Source: Pseudomonas furukawaii
GTDB lineage: Bacteria > Pseudomonadota > Gammaproteobacteria > Pseudomonadales > Pseudomonadaceae
Direction of reading: 5' to 3'
DNA: 64,000 bases
Assembly (NCBI RefSeq): GCF_002355475.1
Contig: NZ_AP014862.1
Location: forward strand, 1,984,001-2,048,000
In this document: one piece after another, positions 43,320-56,587 of the stretch
Layout of the letters: each line of letters starts with the position of its first letter
How positions within the stretch are numbered: position 1 is the stretch's first letter
Notes under the pieces: generated by a model
The model's database searches: none
The model's input: the letters and a program-made list of their open reading frames with translations, nothing else
What the model was told of the DNA's origin: nothing
Translations under genes and position numbers: made by a program

Positions 43320-45719
43320 TTAGCTTCTGGCCAGCCGCAAGGCGTTGATCACCACCAGCAGCGAGCTGACCGACATGCCGAACGCGGCCCAGAGGGGGGT
43401 GATCCAGCCGAGGGCGGCGAAGGGCAGAACCAAGCCATTGTACAGGGTCGCCCAGGCCAGGTTCTCGACGATGATCCGACGGGTCCGACGGGCCAGGGAG
43501 AACGCCTGCACCAGGCTGCCCAGCCGGTTGGAGAGGAGCACCGCGTCGGCGCTGGTCTTGGCGAGATCCGTGGCGCTGCCCATGGCGACGCTGATGTCGG
43601 CGCCGGCCAGCACCGGCACGTCGTTCACGCCGTCCCCCAGCATCAGGACCTTGTGGCCGCGCTGGTGCAGGTCGCGCAGCACGTCGAGCTTGGCGTCAGG
43701 CGTGAGGCCGCCTCGGGCATCCTCGATGCCGAGCTCCCGCGCGATGCCCGTCACCATGGGGGAACTGTCGCCGGACAGCAGCAGGGTCTTCCAGCCTCGC
43801 TCACGGCAGGCGTCGAGCAGGGCGGAGGCGTCTTCACGGAGGCGGTCGTCGAGAACGAACCAGGCCAGGGGGCCCTGCTCGTCGCCCAGCAGCAACCACT
43901 GGCCCTGGTCGCCGGGAATCGCGGGAGTCGGCTGCCCGGCGAGTTCGGCGACGAACCCGGGCTGGCCGATACGCAGGCGTTGGTCGCCGACACGGCCTTC
44001 GAGGCCGCGGCCAGGGATGCTGTCCACCTGCTCGGCGGCCTGGGGGGCGCGGCCGAAGGCACGAGCGATGGGGTGCTCGGAGCGGTTCTCGAGGGCGGCG
44101 GCCAGGCTCAGGCAGCGGTCCCGATCGAGGCGGCCCAGGGGGTGGATGGCGCTCAGGGTCAGGCGTCCCTCGGTGAGGGTGCCGGTCTTGTCGAAGATCA
44201 CCGTATCGATCTGGTTCAGGCCTTCGAGCACGTGGCCCCGGGTGAGCAGCAGGCCCAGCTTGTGCAGGCTGCCGGTGGCGGTGGTCAGCGCGGTCGGCGT
44301 GGCGAGGGCCAGGGCGCAAGGGCAGGTCGCCACGAGCAGGGATAGCACGACCCAGAAGGCCCGGTCGGGATCGATCTGCCACCAGAGGATGCCGACGAGG
44401 GAGGCGGCGGCGAGGACGATCAGCAGGAACCATTGGGCGACCTGGTCGGCCACTTCCGCCAGGCGAGGCTTGTCGGCCTGGGCGCGGTCCAGCAGGCGGA
44501 CGATGGCGGAAAGGCGGGTGTCGTCGCCCAGCGCCTGGACCTCGACGGTGAGGGGGCCTTCCACATTGAGGGTGCCGGCGGTGACGGCGTCACCTTCGGT
44601 GCGCGGATGGGGCAGGTACTCGCCGGTGAGCAGCGACTCATCGACGCTGGATTGGCCGGAGAGGATGCGACCGTCGGCGGGAAGCAGGGCGCCTGGCGGT
44701 ACCAGCACACGGTCACCGACCTTCAGTTCGCTGAGCAGGATCCGTTCGCTCTGGCCATCGCTGCCGAGCCGCAGGCAGGAGGCGGGCAGCAGGTTCACCA
44801 GCTGCGCCGTGGCGGCCGCTGTGCGCTCCCGGGCCCGGCGCTCCAGATAACGACCGGCGAGGAGGAACAGGGCGAACATGCCCACCGCGTCGAAGTAGAG
44901 TTCGCCGACGCCGGTGATGGTGGACCAGATGCCCGCGACGTAGGCACCGCCAATGGCGAGGGAGACCGAGACGTCCATGGTCAGGTGGCGGGTGCGCAGG
45001 TCCCGCAGGGCGCCGCGGAAGAACTGGCCGCAACAGTAGAAGACGATGGGGGTGGTGAGGAACAGGCTGACCCAGCGCAGGATGGTATCCAGCTCAGGCG
45101 ACAGGTCGATGTTGAACTCCGGCCAGGTGGCCATGGCCGCCATCATCACCTGCATCCACAGCAGGCCCGCCACGCCCAGCTGGCGCATGGCGCGGCGGTT
45201 CTCGTCGGCCAGGCGCTCGGCGGCCTCGTCGGCCTTGTAGGGATGGCCGGCGTAGCCGATCTTGCGCAGCTCCTTGAGCAACTGGCTGAGGGGCAGCTGG
45301 CTGTCGGACCAGCGCACCTGGAGGCGATGGTTGGACAGGTTGAGGCTGGCCTCGGCGACGCCGGGCAGGGTGCGCAGGTGCTTTTCGATCAGCCAGCCGC
45401 AGGCGGCGCAACTGATGCCCTCGATCAGGAGGCAGGTCTCGCTGAGCTCGCCCCGATGTTCGACGAAGGGCTGCTGCACCTCGGTGCGGTCATAGAGGGC
45501 CAGTTCGTCCGGCAGTTCGCGGGGAAGGGCGTCGGGGTTGGCGGCGGTATCGCTGCGGTGGCGGTAGTAGTTTTCCAGGCCGCCGGCGACGATGGCTTCG
45601 GCCACAGCCTGGCAGCCCGGGCAGCACATGGCCCGCGTCTCTCCCAGCACGCGGGCGTGGAAACGGCTGCCGGTGGGAACCGGCAGGCCGCAGTGATAGC
45701 AGGGCTGGGGCGCACTCAT
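43320..45719 (-). CDS. ccoI: CcoI/FixI, copper-exporting P1B-type ATPase
   Basis: 799 residues. An N-terminal Cys-rich segment (CYHCG at 7-11, CCPGC at 32-36) and a heavy-metal domain with CAAC (104-107) precede eight membrane helices, TGE (365-367), the CPC transport site (466-468) and DKTGT with phosphorylated Asp510. It moves copper across the inner membrane for cbb3 oxidase assembly rather than for general resistance. It follows ccoH by 6 nt. Confidence 0.95.
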   Translation of the reverse strand: MSAPQPCYHCGLPVPTGSRFHARVLGETRAMCCPGCQAVAEAIVAGGLENYYRHRSDTAANPDALPRELPDELALYDRTEVQQPFVEHRGELSETCLLIEGISCAACGWLIEKHLRTLPGVAEASLNLSNHRLQVRWSDSQLPLSQLLKELRKIGYAGHPYKADEAAERLADENRRAMRQLGVAGLLWMQVMMAAMATWPEFNIDLSPELDTILRWVSLFLTTPIVFYCCGQFFRGALRDLRTRHLTMDVSVSLAIGGAYVAGIWSTITGVGELYFDAVGMFALFLLAGRYLERRARERTAAATAQLVNLLPASCLRLGSDGQSERILLSELKVGDRVLVPPGALLPADGRILSGQSSVDESLLTGEYLPHPRTEGDAVTAGTLNVEGPLTVEVQALGDDTRLSAIVRLLDRAQADKPRLAEVADQVAQWFLLIVLAAASLVGILWWQIDPDRAFWVVLSLLVATCPCALALATPTALTTATGSLHKLGLLLTRGHVLEGLNQIDTVIFDKTGTLTEGRLTLSAIHPLGRLDRDRCLSLAAALENRSEHPIARAFGRAPQAAEQVDSIPGRGLEGRVGDQRLRIGQPGFVAELAGQPTPAIPGDQGQWLLLGDEQGPLAWFVLDDRLREDASALLDACRERGWKTLLLSGDSSPMVTGIARELGIEDARGGLTPDAKLDVLRDLHQRGHKVLMLGDGVNDVPVLAGADISVAMGSATDLAKTSADAVLLSNRLGSLVQAFSLARRTRRIIVENLAWATLYNGLVLPFAALGWITPLWAAFGMSVSSLLVVINALRLARS

Positions 45720-45725
45720 CGGCGG

Positions 45726-46223
45726 TCATTCGCCGAGCTGGACGACACTGCCCCGGGTCAGGGTTTCTTCTTCGAACAGGCGCCAGTCCCGGCCCTGCTC
45801 CTGGCCGATCAGCTCGACGAAGCGACGGCCGCTGACCGGCTCCTCCAGGTGGCCTCGGTAATGACCGTCGGCCTGGGGCTGGAGAACGACGCGGCGATCC
45901 TTCTCCGGCTGGGTGGGGGAGAGCAGGCTCAGCACCACCTGCTGCGGACGGCTCTTGCCCACCAGCTCCAGGTCGACGTTGCCGGTCTCCTCGTCCAGGC
46001 TCAGGCTGGCGCGCATGCCCAGTTCCTTGGCCAGGTTCTCCCGTTCCAGCGAGGTGTTGATGCCCTTGCCGACCTCGTAGTAGTTGTCGGCCACCAGGCT
46101 CGGCGGGTTGCGGGTGGCGATCACCAGCATGGTGGTGCCGAGCACCACCGAGGTGCCGAGGATGGCCAGGATGAACCAGGGCCAGGGTTGCTTGTACCAG
46201 GTGCTGGGCGTTTCGGACTGCAT
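45726..46223 (-). CDS. ccoH: CcoH/FixH, cbb3 oxidase assembly protein
   Basis: 165 residues. One membrane helix (about residues 10-32, PWPWFILAILGTSVVLGTTMLVI) is followed by NPPSLVADNYYEVGKGIN, typical of FixH, and a periplasmic beta-rich domain. It binds assembling oxidase subunits. It lies 15 nt after ccoG in the ccoGHIS operon. Confidence 0.93.
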   Translation of the reverse strand: MQSETPSTWYKQPWPWFILAILGTSVVLGTTMLVIATRNPPSLVADNYYEVGKGINTSLERENLAKELGMRASLSLDEETGNVDLELVGKSRPQQVVLSLLSPTQPEKDRRVVLQPQADGHYRGHLEEPVSGRRFVELIGQEQGRDWRLFEEETLTRGSVVQLGE

Positions 46224-46238
46224 GTTTCTTCCGTTGTC

Positions 46239-47654
46239 TTAGCGGACGCTGGGGCCGATGAAGCGGCTGTCGGCGTCGGTCTTGATGCTGGGGTCATCCG
46301 CGCTGTGGACGCGGAAGAGGATCTTGTTGGTGCTGGACGGCAACCCGTCGGGTTCGATGGACAATTCCACCGGTACCGAGAGCACTTCGCCCGCGTCGGC
46401 ACGGACTTCCCGCTTGCCTTCGTACACCAGCCCGTCGAGGCCTTCCGCTTCGATGACGAAGGTCTGGTCTGCCTGGGACTTGTTCATGATCTTCAGGGTG
46501 TAGACGTTCTCGATCCGACCCTGCTCGTTCTCGCGGTACAGGACACGGTCCTTGATGACGTCCAGCTCCACCAGGGAACGGATGGCCACGGCGTAGGCGA
46601 AGAGGCCGATCATCGCGACGAGGGCGATAGCGTAACCGATCAGGCGCGGACGTAGCAGGTGAGTCGTCTGGCCGTTGAGGTTGTGTTCGGTGGTGTAGCT
46701 GATGAGCCCTTTCGGGTAGTTCATCTTCTCCATGATCCCGTCGCAGGCGTCGATGCAGGCGGCGCAGCCGATGCACTCGATCTGCAGGCCGTCGCGGATG
46801 TCGATGCCGGTGGGGCAGACCTGGACGCACATGGTGCAGTCGATGCAGTCGCCCAGGCCCTGGGCCTTGTAGTCGATGCCTTTCTTGCGCGGACCGCGGG
46901 TTTCGCCACGGCGGGGATCGTAGGACACGATCAGGGTGTCCTTGTCGAACATCACGCTCTGGAAGCGGGCGTAGGGGCACATGTAGATGCACACCTGCTC
47001 GCGCAGCCAGCCGGCGTTGCCGTAGGTGGCGAGGGTGAAGAAGCCGACCCAGAAGTAGGCCCAGCCGCTGGCCTCGCCCGTGAAGAACTCGATGACCAGG
47101 TCACGGATCGGCGTGAAGTAGCCGACGAAGGTCATGCCGGTGGCGAAACCGATCAGCAGCCACAGGCCATGCTTGGCGGACTTGCGCGCGAGCTTCTGGC
47201 CGCTCATGGGGGCCTTGTCCAGCTTCATGCGCTGGTTGCGATCGCCTTCGGTGACCTTCTCGCACCACATGAAGATCCAGGTCCAGACACTCTGGGGGCA
47301 GGTGTAGCCACACCAGACGCGTCCGGCGAAGACGGTGATGAAGAAGAGTCCGAAGGCGCAGATGATCAGTAGCCAGGAGAGGAGTACGAAGTCCTGGGGC
47401 CAGAAGGTGGCGCCGAAGATGTAGAACTTGCGCTCGGGCAGGTTCCACCAGACGGCCTGGCGGTCGTTCCAGCTGAGCCAGACCGTGCCGAAGTAGAGCA
47501 GGAAGAGAAAGGTGCCGCCTGCCATGCGCAGGTTGCGGAAGATGCCGGTGAAGGCGCGTGTGTAGATCTTTTCGCGACTGGCGTAGAGGTCGGTGCTTTC
47601 ACCGCCCTTTGCCGGGGGAGGGGTAATGTTCTTGACGGGAATCTGTTCGCTCAT
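46239..47654 (-). CDS. ccoG: CcoG/RdxA, polyferredoxin of cbb3 maturation
   Basis: 471 residues: membrane helices in the N-terminal 230 residues with WCGYTCPQSVW, two ferredoxin clusters (CIDCTMCVQVCP and CIGCAACIDACD), another helix, then a C-terminal Ig-like domain (FixG C). It reduces copper for oxidase assembly. It heads ccoGHIS, 135 nt after ccoP1, with a large hairpin between. I see no Anr box in that gap. Confidence 0.94.
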   Translation of the reverse strand: MSEQIPVKNITPPPAKGGESTDLYASREKIYTRAFTGIFRNLRMAGGTFLFLLYFGTVWLSWNDRQAVWWNLPERKFYIFGATFWPQDFVLLSWLLIICAFGLFFITVFAGRVWCGYTCPQSVWTWIFMWCEKVTEGDRNQRMKLDKAPMSGQKLARKSAKHGLWLLIGFATGMTFVGYFTPIRDLVIEFFTGEASGWAYFWVGFFTLATYGNAGWLREQVCIYMCPYARFQSVMFDKDTLIVSYDPRRGETRGPRKKGIDYKAQGLGDCIDCTMCVQVCPTGIDIRDGLQIECIGCAACIDACDGIMEKMNYPKGLISYTTEHNLNGQTTHLLRPRLIGYAIALVAMIGLFAYAVAIRSLVELDVIKDRVLYRENEQGRIENVYTLKIMNKSQADQTFVIEAEGLDGLVYEGKREVRADAGEVLSVPVELSIEPDGLPSSTNKILFRVHSADDPSIKTDADSRFIGPSVR

Positions 47655-47745
47655 CGTTCTCGTACCACGGCGGTTGTCGGCGCTCTGACCAGTGCTTTGC
47701 CGGTCTGAGTCTAGCTGTCCGCTTCATATGGTACGCCTGATAGCG

Positions 47746-47782
47746 GCCTGCCATGTGCGACAGTAGGTCGCGCATGGCAGGC
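47746..47782 (-). promoter_or_regulatory. Large stem-loop between ccoP1 and ccoG
   Basis: 16-bp arms GCCTGCCATGTGCGAC / GTCGCGCATGGCAGGC with one G-T wobble and a 5-nt loop, 8 nt after the ccoP1 stop. No T-run follows, so it may be a mRNA 3'-end or processing structure that separates oxidase from maturation messages. Confidence 0.65.
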
Positions 47783-47789
47783 AGGGGTG

Positions 47790-48764
47790 TTACTTGGCTT
47801 CGCCTTCCGCAGCGGGTTTCTGCGACAGGCTGTACACGTAGGCAGCCAGCAGGTGCACCTTGTCGTTGCCGAGGATGTTCTCCTGGGCGGGCATGACGCC
47901 CTGGCGGCCGTAGCGGATGGTCTGCTGCAGCTGCGCGAAGCTGCTGCCGTAGATGAACGCGCTCGGATGGGTCAGGTTCGGGGCGCCCATGGCCGGGGTG
48001 CCTTTGCCTTCCGGACCGTGGCAGGCCACGCAGTTGGCGGCGAAGATCGCCTTGCCCGCTTCCGGATCGGCCTTGGCGTCCTTCGGCAGGTCGCGGCCAT
48101 CGAGGCCTACGCGAACGAAGGCGGCGACGTCGCGAACACCCTGCTCGCCCAGCACTTCGCCCCAGGCCGGCATCACGCCATGGCGACCGCCCATGATGGT
48201 GGTCTTGATGGTCGCGGCTTCGCCGCCCCAGCGCCAGTCGTTGTCGGTCAGGTTGGGGAAGCCGTAGGCGCCCTTGGCGTCGGAGCCGTGGCACACGGAG
48301 CAGTAGGAGGCGAACATGCGGCCGCCCATCTTCAGTGCCTGCGGATCCTTGGCCACTTCCTCGATGGGCATGGCGGCGTACTTGGCGAAGATCGGGCCGT
48401 ACTGCTTGTCAGCCTTGTCCATCTCCTTTTCCCACTGGTGAACGCCAGTCCAGCCAGTGGTGCCCGTGGCGAACGGCTTGCCTTCGGCCACTTCGTTGTA
48501 GCCGGGGAAGATGCCTTTCCAGTTGCCCATGCCCGGGTACATGACCAGGTAGCCGACGGCGAAGATCAGGGTGCCGACGAACAGCATGAACCACCACTTG
48601 GGCAGCGGGTTGTCGTATTCCTCGATGCCGTCGAAGGAATGGCCAACGGTTTCTTCGGTGCTTTCCTGACGCTGGCCACGACGGGTGGCGAAGATCAGCC
48701 AGGTCAGTGCTACCAGCGTGGCGCTGGTCAGCAGGGTGACGTACCAACTCCAGAACGAAGTCAT
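47790..48764 (-). CDS. ccoP: CcoP1, dihaem cytochrome c subunit of cbb3 oxidase 1
   Basis: 324 residues. An N-terminal membrane helix (about 7-27) and a second (57-77) precede haem motifs CSVCH (155-159) and CVACH (245-249) with later Met ligands (GVMPAW, GVMPAQ). It passes electrons towards CcoO and CcoN. It is 13 residues longer than CcoP2, mainly an insertion after residue 90. Its start overlaps the ccoQ stop by 4 nt. Confidence 0.95.
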   Translation of the reverse strand: MTSFWSWYVTLLTSATLVALTWLIFATRRGQRQESTEETVGHSFDGIEEYDNPLPKWWFMLFVGTLIFAVGYLVMYPGMGNWKGIFPGYNEVAEGKPFATGTTGWTGVHQWEKEMDKADKQYGPIFAKYAAMPIEEVAKDPQALKMGGRMFASYCSVCHGSDAKGAYGFPNLTDNDWRWGGEAATIKTTIMGGRHGVMPAWGEVLGEQGVRDVAAFVRVGLDGRDLPKDAKADPEAGKAIFAANCVACHGPEGKGTPAMGAPNLTHPSAFIYGSSFAQLQQTIRYGRQGVMPAQENILGNDKVHLLAAYVYSLSQKPAAEGEAK

Positions 48765-48946
48765 TCTTTGTTACTCCTAGAGGCGTGCTCGTCGCGCTCG
48801 GAGGACTTGGGCTCATCCGCGAAGGGCAGGTTGGCGGCTTCGTCGAAGCTGCTCTTGCGCTTGCTGCTGTAGGCCCAGAGCACGACGCCGATAAAGGCGA
48901 CGAAGACCACGAAGGTGCCTATGCCGCGGAGAGTCCCGATATCCAT
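48761..48946 (-). CDS. ccoQ: CcoQ1, small cbb3 oxidase subunit
   Basis: 61 residues: [31 protein letters not shown] is one membrane helix with a positive exit, then [12 protein letters not shown], the CcoQ signature. It stabilises the oxidase. It lies between ccoO and ccoP, 6 nt and -4 nt away. Confidence 0.92.
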   Translation of the reverse strand: MDIGTLRGIGTFVVFVAFIGVVLWAYSSKRKSSFDEAANLPFADEPKSSERDEHASRSNKE

Positions 48947-48952
48947 CGTGCG

Positions 48953-49563
48953 TTACCGTTTGTTCTTGATTGCAGTGCCCAGACCTTGCAGGTACGCGAC
49001 CAGCGCGTCCATTTCGGTCTTGCCCTTGACCGCTTCGCGAGCACCGGCGATGTCGTCGTCGGTGTAGGGCACGCCCAGCTTGCGCAGCGCTTCCATCTTG
49101 GCGGCGGTGTCCTTGCCATCCAGCTTGTTCTCGACCAGCCAGGGGTAGGAGGGCATCTTCGACTCGGGGACTACGTTGCGCGGGTTGTACAGGTGCGCGC
49201 GGTGCCAGTCGTCGGAGTAACGGCCGCCCACGCGGGCCAGGTCCGGACCGGTACGCTTGGAGCCCCACAGGAAGGGGTGGTCCCAGACGCTTTCGCCGGC
49301 GACGGAGTAGTGGCCGTAGCGCTCGGTCTCGGCACGGAACGGACGAACCATCTGCGAGTGGCAGCCAACGCAGCCCTCGCGGATGTAGATGTCACGGCCT
49401 TCCAGTTCCAGGGCGGTGCGCGGCTTCATGCCTTCCACCGGGGTGTTGGTCACGTCCTGGAAGAACAGCGGGACGATCTGCACCAGGCCACCGATGCTCA
49501 CGGCGATCACCATGAACAGCGCCAGCAGGCCGATGTTCTTCTCGACTAATTCGTGTTGCTTCA

Positions 49564-49564
<1 letters not shown>
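48953..49564 (-). CDS. ccoO: CcoO1, monohaem cytochrome c subunit of cbb3 oxidase 1
   Basis: 203 residues. One N-terminal membrane helix (about 10-30, [26 protein letters not shown]) precedes [15 protein letters not shown] with the haem CxxCH and the conserved [14 protein letters not shown] carrying the Met ligand. Its ATG overlaps the ccoN stop by 1 nt. Confidence 0.95.
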
Positions 49565-51441
<1,877 letters not shown>

Positions 51442-52377
51442 CTACTGGGCGGCGACTGCTTCTGCCTTGTGGGACAGGCTGTAGACGTACGCCGCCAGGA
51501 TGTGGACCTTGTCTTCACCCAGGTATTCAAGCTGGGCGGGCATCTGGCCGTTGCGGCCATAGCGAATGGTCTGTTGCAGCTGGGCGAGGCCGGAGCCGTA
51601 GATCCAGCCAGCCGGGTGGGTCAGGTCCGGCGCGCCCATGGCCGGGGTTCCCTTGCCCTCGGCGCCGTGGCAAGCGGTGCAATTGACGGCGAAGAGCTTC
51701 TTGCCGGCCTCCAGGTCGGCCTGGGCGCCTTCCGGCAGCTTCAGCCCGGCCAGGTCCTGGCGCACGTAGGCGGCCACGTCCCTGACACCGCTGTCACCCA
51801 GGATCTCGCCCCAGGCCGGCATCGCGGCCATGCGGCCGTGCAGGATGGTGGTGCGGATAGCATCCGGTGCGCCGCCCCAGCGCCAGTCGCCGTCGGTAAG
51901 GTTGGGGAAGCCCATGGCGCCCTTGGCGTCGGAGCCGTGGCAGATGGAGCAGTAGGTCGAGAACAGGCGACCGCCCATTTTCATGGCGCTCGGGTCCTTG
52001 GCCACCTCTTCGACGGACATGGCGGAGTAGCGGGCGAAGATCGGGCCGTACTGCTGCTCGGCCTTGTCCACTTCACGCTGCCATTGGGCGACCTGGGTCC
52101 AGCCGTCGGCGTAGCCCGGGAACAGGCCTTTCCAGTTGCCCAGGCCCGGGTAGAGCACCAGGTAGCCGGCCGCGAACACCAGGGTGCCGATGAAAAGCAG
52201 GAACCACCATTTGGGCAGGGGGTTGTCGTACTCCTCGATGCCGTCGAAGGCATGGCCCATGGTCTGGTCCGTGGGGCCTTTCGATTCGCCCTTGCGGGTG
52301 GCGAAGATCAGCCACAGCAGTGCCAGCAGGGTGAAGAGAGTGAGCAGGGATATGTACCAGCTCCAGAAAGTGGTCAT
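51442..52377 (-). CDS. ccoP: CcoP2, dihaem cytochrome c subunit of cbb3 oxidase 2
   Basis: 311 residues, closely similar to CcoP1 with [27 protein letters not shown] and CTACHG haem motifs. It lacks about 13 residues in the periplasmic linker ([14 protein letters not shown]). It is last of ccoNOQP-2 and overlaps ccoQ2 by 4 nt. Confidence 0.95.
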   Translation of the reverse strand: MTTFWSWYISLLTLFTLLALLWLIFATRKGESKGPTDQTMGHAFDGIEEYDNPLPKWWFLLFIGTLVFAAGYLVLYPGLGNWKGLFPGYADGWTQVAQWQREVDKAEQQYGPIFARYSAMSVEEVAKDPSAMKMGGRLFSTYCSICHGSDAKGAMGFPNLTDGDWRWGGAPDAIRTTILHGRMAAMPAWGEILGDSGVRDVAAYVRQDLAGLKLPEGAQADLEAGKKLFAVNCTACHGAEGKGTPAMGAPDLTHPAGWIYGSGLAQLQQTIRYGRNGQMPAQLEYLGEDKVHILAAYVYSLSHKAEAVAAQ

Positions 52378-52541
52378 GCGCGGTTGCTCCTAGAATCATT
52401 CCGGTCATCGTCGGCGAAGGGCAGGTTCGCGGCTTCGTCGAAGGCGGCCTTGCGCTTGCCGCTGTAGGCCCAGCAGATCACGCCGAGGGTGGCGACCAGC
52501 ACCAGCAGGGTGCCGAGGCCACGCAGGGTTCCGATATCCAT
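52374..52541 (-). CDS. ccoQ: CcoQ2, small cbb3 oxidase subunit
   Basis: 55 residues, easily missed because of its length: [20 protein letters not shown]...YSGKRK, then [13 protein letters not shown], ending NRA. One membrane helix and the same tail motif as CcoQ1. It begins 4 nt after the ccoO2 stop and shares ATGA with the ccoP2 start. Confidence 0.9.
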   Translation of the reverse strand: MDIGTLRGLGTLLVLVATLGVICWAYSGKRKAAFDEAANLPFADDDRNDSRSNRA

Positions 52542-52545
52542 GGGG

Positions 52546-53156
52546 CTACCTCTTGTTCTTCACGGCGGTGCCCAGCACCTGGAGGTAGGCAACCAGCGCG
52601 TCCATCTCGGTCTTGCCCTTGACCGCCGCCTGGGCGCCGGCTACGTCGTCCTCGCTGTAGGGCACGCCGAGGGTCTGCAGGGCACGGAGCTTGGCCGCGG
52701 TGTCCTTGCCATCCAGGGTGTTCTCCACCAGCCAGGGGTAGGCGGGCATCTTCGACTCGGGGACAACGTTGCGCGGGTTGTACAGGTGCGCGCGGTGCCA
52801 GTCGTCGGAGTAACGGCCGCCCACGCGGGCCAGGTCCGGACCGGTACGCTTGGAGCCCCACAGGAAGGGGTGGTCCCAGACGCTCTCGCCGGCGACCGAA
52901 TAGTGGCCGTAGCGCTCGGTCTCGGCACGGAACGGACGGATCATCTGCGAGTGGCAACCGACGCAGCCCTCGCGGATGTAGATGTCGCGGCCTTCCAGTT
53001 GCAGGGCGCTATAGGGCTTCATGCCCTCCACCGGGGTGTTGGTCACGTCCTGGAAGAACAGCGGCACGATCTGTACCAGGCCACCGACACTGACCGCCAG
53101 GATCATGAACAGCGCCAGCAGGCCGACGTTCTTCTCGAGTTTCTCGTGCTGCTTCA

Positions 53157-53157
<1 letters not shown>
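52546..53157 (-). CDS. ccoO: CcoO2, monohaem cytochrome c subunit of cbb3 oxidase 2
   Basis: 203 residues, nearly identical to CcoO1 through [11 protein letters not shown] and the NVVPESKMP segment. Differences cluster in the membrane helix and the last 50 residues. Its ATG overlaps the ccoN2 stop by 1 nt. Confidence 0.95.
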
Positions 53158-54593
<1,436 letters not shown>

Positions 54594-54660
54594 GTTATGG
54601 GCTTCCGTCCACGGTTTTTGGATTGCGGGGCAAGCATGGTGAAAGCCCTTCGGGTGACTA

Positions 54661-54674
54661 TTGATCTGGGTCAA
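54661..54674. promoter_or_regulatory. Anr/FNR box for the ccoNOQP-2 operon
   Basis: TTGAT-CTGG-GTCAA, 9 of 10 conserved positions, between ccoN2 and the divergent hydrolase gene. It lies 68 nt from the ccoN2 start and 28 nt from the hydrolase start. The distance favours ccoN2 activation. Confidence 0.85.
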
Positions 54675-54701
54675 TCGCCCCTGTTTGATGGAGATGTCGC
54701 A

Positions 54702-55319
54702 ATGTTGTTGTGGAACAGGCCTTCAGGCCCGGTAGCCGGTACCCTCATCCTCGCCCATGGCGCGGGGGCGCCGATGGACAGCGAGTTCATGGAAGAAATG
54801 GCGCGGAAGCTTGCGGATCGCGGGGTTGCGGTGGTTCGTTTCGAGTTTCCCTACATGGCGGCAAGGAGGAGCGACGGACGCCGTCGGCCGCCCAATCCCC
54901 AGGCCCAGTTACTGGCCTGCTGGAGGGAAGTCCACGCGCTGGTGCGACGCCAGGTCACAGGGCCGCTGGCCATTGGCGGCAAGTCCATGGGGGGGCGCAT
55001 GGCCAGCCTGCTGGCGGACGAACTGGGTGCCGATGCGCTGGTCTGCCTGGGCTATCCCTTCCACGCCGTTGGCAAGGCGGACAAGCCTCGGGTCGCCCAC
55101 CTCGCGGACCTCAGGACGCCCACGCTGATCGTCCAGGGGGAGCGCGATCCCATGGGGGACCGGATGACGGTGGCGGGGTACAGCCTGTCGGATGCCATCA
55201 GGCTGCACTGGCTGGTGACCGGCGACCACGACCTGAAACCGCTCAAGGCCTCCGGTTTCACCCACGAGCAGCATCTGCAGGAAGCCGCCGACAGGGTGGC
55301 GGCCATTCTCGCCGGCTGA
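54702..55319 (+). CDS. Alpha/beta-family hydrolase, KANL3/Tex30-like
   Basis: 205 residues: [38 protein letters not shown] (nucleophile elbow with Ser), [23 protein letters not shown] and GDHDLKP give a complete Ser-Asp-His triad. The substrate is unknown. ATG 54702 has GGAGATG upstream. An in-frame ATG at 54636 would place the Anr box inside the gene and is less likely. Confidence 0.83.
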   Translation: MLLWNRPSGPVAGTLILAHGAGAPMDSEFMEEMARKLADRGVAVVRFEFPYMAARRSDGRRRPPNPQAQLLACWREVHALVRRQVTGPLAIGGKSMGGRMASLLADELGADALVCLGYPFHAVGKADKPRVAHLADLRTPTLIVQGERDPMGDRMTVAGYSLSDAIRLHWLVTGDHDLKPLKASGFTHEQHLQEAADRVAAILAG

Positions 55320-55329
55320 TGCCCGATCG

Positions 55330-55806
55330 CTAGCGGCGGGCGGCCAGAAGGTCCAGCACGCCGCCCCCTTCCTTGACGGTCTGCAGGATCATCTCCGAAC
55401 GGATATCGGTGACGCCGCTGGCACGGTTCAGGCGGTTCACGATGAAGTCGGAGAACTGCTTCAGGTTGCGCGCCTGGACCCGCAGCACATAGTTGCTGTG
55501 GCCGGTGACTATCCAGGCGCCCACCACCTCCGGCCAGCTGTGCAGCTGCTGGACGAAGCGCTCGTGCCAGCCCGCTTCGTCCTGGCGCATGGAAACATGG
55601 ACCAGGGCCTCCAGTTCCACACCCAGGCGTTCGGCATCCAGCACGGGTCGATAGCCCCGGATGATGCCGTCGTCCTCAAGGTTGCGCAGCCGGCGCAGGC
55701 AGGCCGACGGCGACAGCGCGACCTTTTCCGCCAGTTCCTGATTGCTGATGCGTCCGTTCTGTTGCAGGCAGAGCAGGATGCGCAGGTCGGTGGTGTCGAG
55801 TGTCAT
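55330..55806 (-). CDS. kynR: Lrp/AsnC-family regulator of kynurenine catabolism
   Basis: 158 residues: winged helix-turn-helix (NGRISNQELAEKVALSPSACLRRLRNLEDDGIIRGY) then the RAM ligand-binding domain (GVELEALVHVSM...VVGAWIVTGHSNYVLRVQARN). It diverges from kynB, as KynR does in P. aeruginosa, where it activates kynBU in response to kynurenine. Name and ligand rest on this context. Confidence 0.85.
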   Translation of the reverse strand: MTLDTTDLRILLCLQQNGRISNQELAEKVALSPSACLRRLRNLEDDGIIRGYRPVLDAERLGVELEALVHVSMRQDEAGWHERFVQQLHSWPEVVGAWIVTGHSNYVLRVQARNLKQFSDFIVNRLNRASGVTDIRSEMILQTVKEGGGVLDLLAARR

Positions 55807-55812
55807 GTGTGG

Positions 55813-55826
55813 AAAATTCTAATTTT
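55813..55826. promoter_or_regulatory. AT-rich palindrome next to the kynR start
   Basis: AAAATT-CT-AATTTT, a perfect 6-bp inverted repeat 7 nt upstream of the kynR ATG, in the 130-nt kynR-kynB gap. Lrp-family proteins favour such AT-rich sites, so autoregulation is a fair guess. TGGTGGATGA also occurs twice in the gap (55831 and 55901). Confidence 0.45.
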
Positions 55827-55936
55827 GTTCTGGTGGATGAAAGATCCTGCGAAAGCAGGCCGCTTATGACGCAAAGATAGCACGATTATTCGATCGCCTT
55901 TGGTGGATGATTTTCTCGCTTCGGAGGAGATCGAAT

Positions 55937-56578
55937 ATGCACGATGGCAAGTCCCTGTGGGACATCACCCCGGCGCTGGACGCCAGCACCCCGACCTGGC
56001 CGGGTGACACGCCCCTCCAGGAAACCTGGTGCTGGCAGATCGACGAACACTGCCCGGTCAACGTGGGGCGCATCACCCTGTCGCCCCACACCGGCGCCCA
56101 CGCCGACGCGCCCCTGCACTACGACGCAACCGGCCTGCCCATCGGCGCCGTGGACCTGGATCCCTACCTGGGGCCCTGTCGCCTCATCCATTGCCTGGAC
56201 GCTGGCGGCCTCGTCCTTCCGGAACATCTGGAGTCCCGGTTGAAGGACACGCCGCCCCGGGTGCTGATTCGCACCTGGCGCCTGGCCCCCGTGCGCGCCT
56301 GGCCCGAGACCTTCACCGCCATCGCTCCGGAAGCCATCGAGCTGCTGGCGCGACACGGCGTGCGCCTGGTGGGGACCGACACGCCGTCGCTGGATCCCCA
56401 GGACAGCAAGGCGCTGGCCGCGCACCAGGCGGTCAGGCGCTCGCGTATGGCGATCCTCGAAGGGCTCCTGCTCGACGAGGTCGCACCTGGCGATTACGAG
56501 CTGATCGCCCTCCCGCTCAAGTTCACCCATCTCGATGCCAGCCCGGTTCGCGCCGTGCTGCGTCGCCTGCCTCTCTAG
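55937..56578 (+). CDS. kynB: Kynurenine formamidase
   Basis: 213 residues of the cyclase-like family. The zinc-binding motif [12 protein letters not shown] is at 51-62, with [18 protein letters not shown] near the N-terminus and GTDTPSLDP later. It hydrolyses N-formylkynurenine to kynurenine and formate. ATG has GGAGGAGATCGAAT upstream. kynU follows after 9 nt. No kynA (tryptophan dioxygenase) lies in the window. Confidence 0.94.
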   Translation: MHDGKSLWDITPALDASTPTWPGDTPLQETWCWQIDEHCPVNVGRITLSPHTGAHADAPLHYDATGLPIGAVDLDPYLGPCRLIHCLDAGGLVLPEHLESRLKDTPPRVLIRTWRLAPVRAWPETFTAIAPEAIELLARHGVRLVGTDTPSLDPQDSKALAAHQAVRRSRMAILEGLLLDEVAPGDYELIALPLKFTHLDASPVRAVLRRLPL

Positions 56579-56587
56579 GAACCGACC

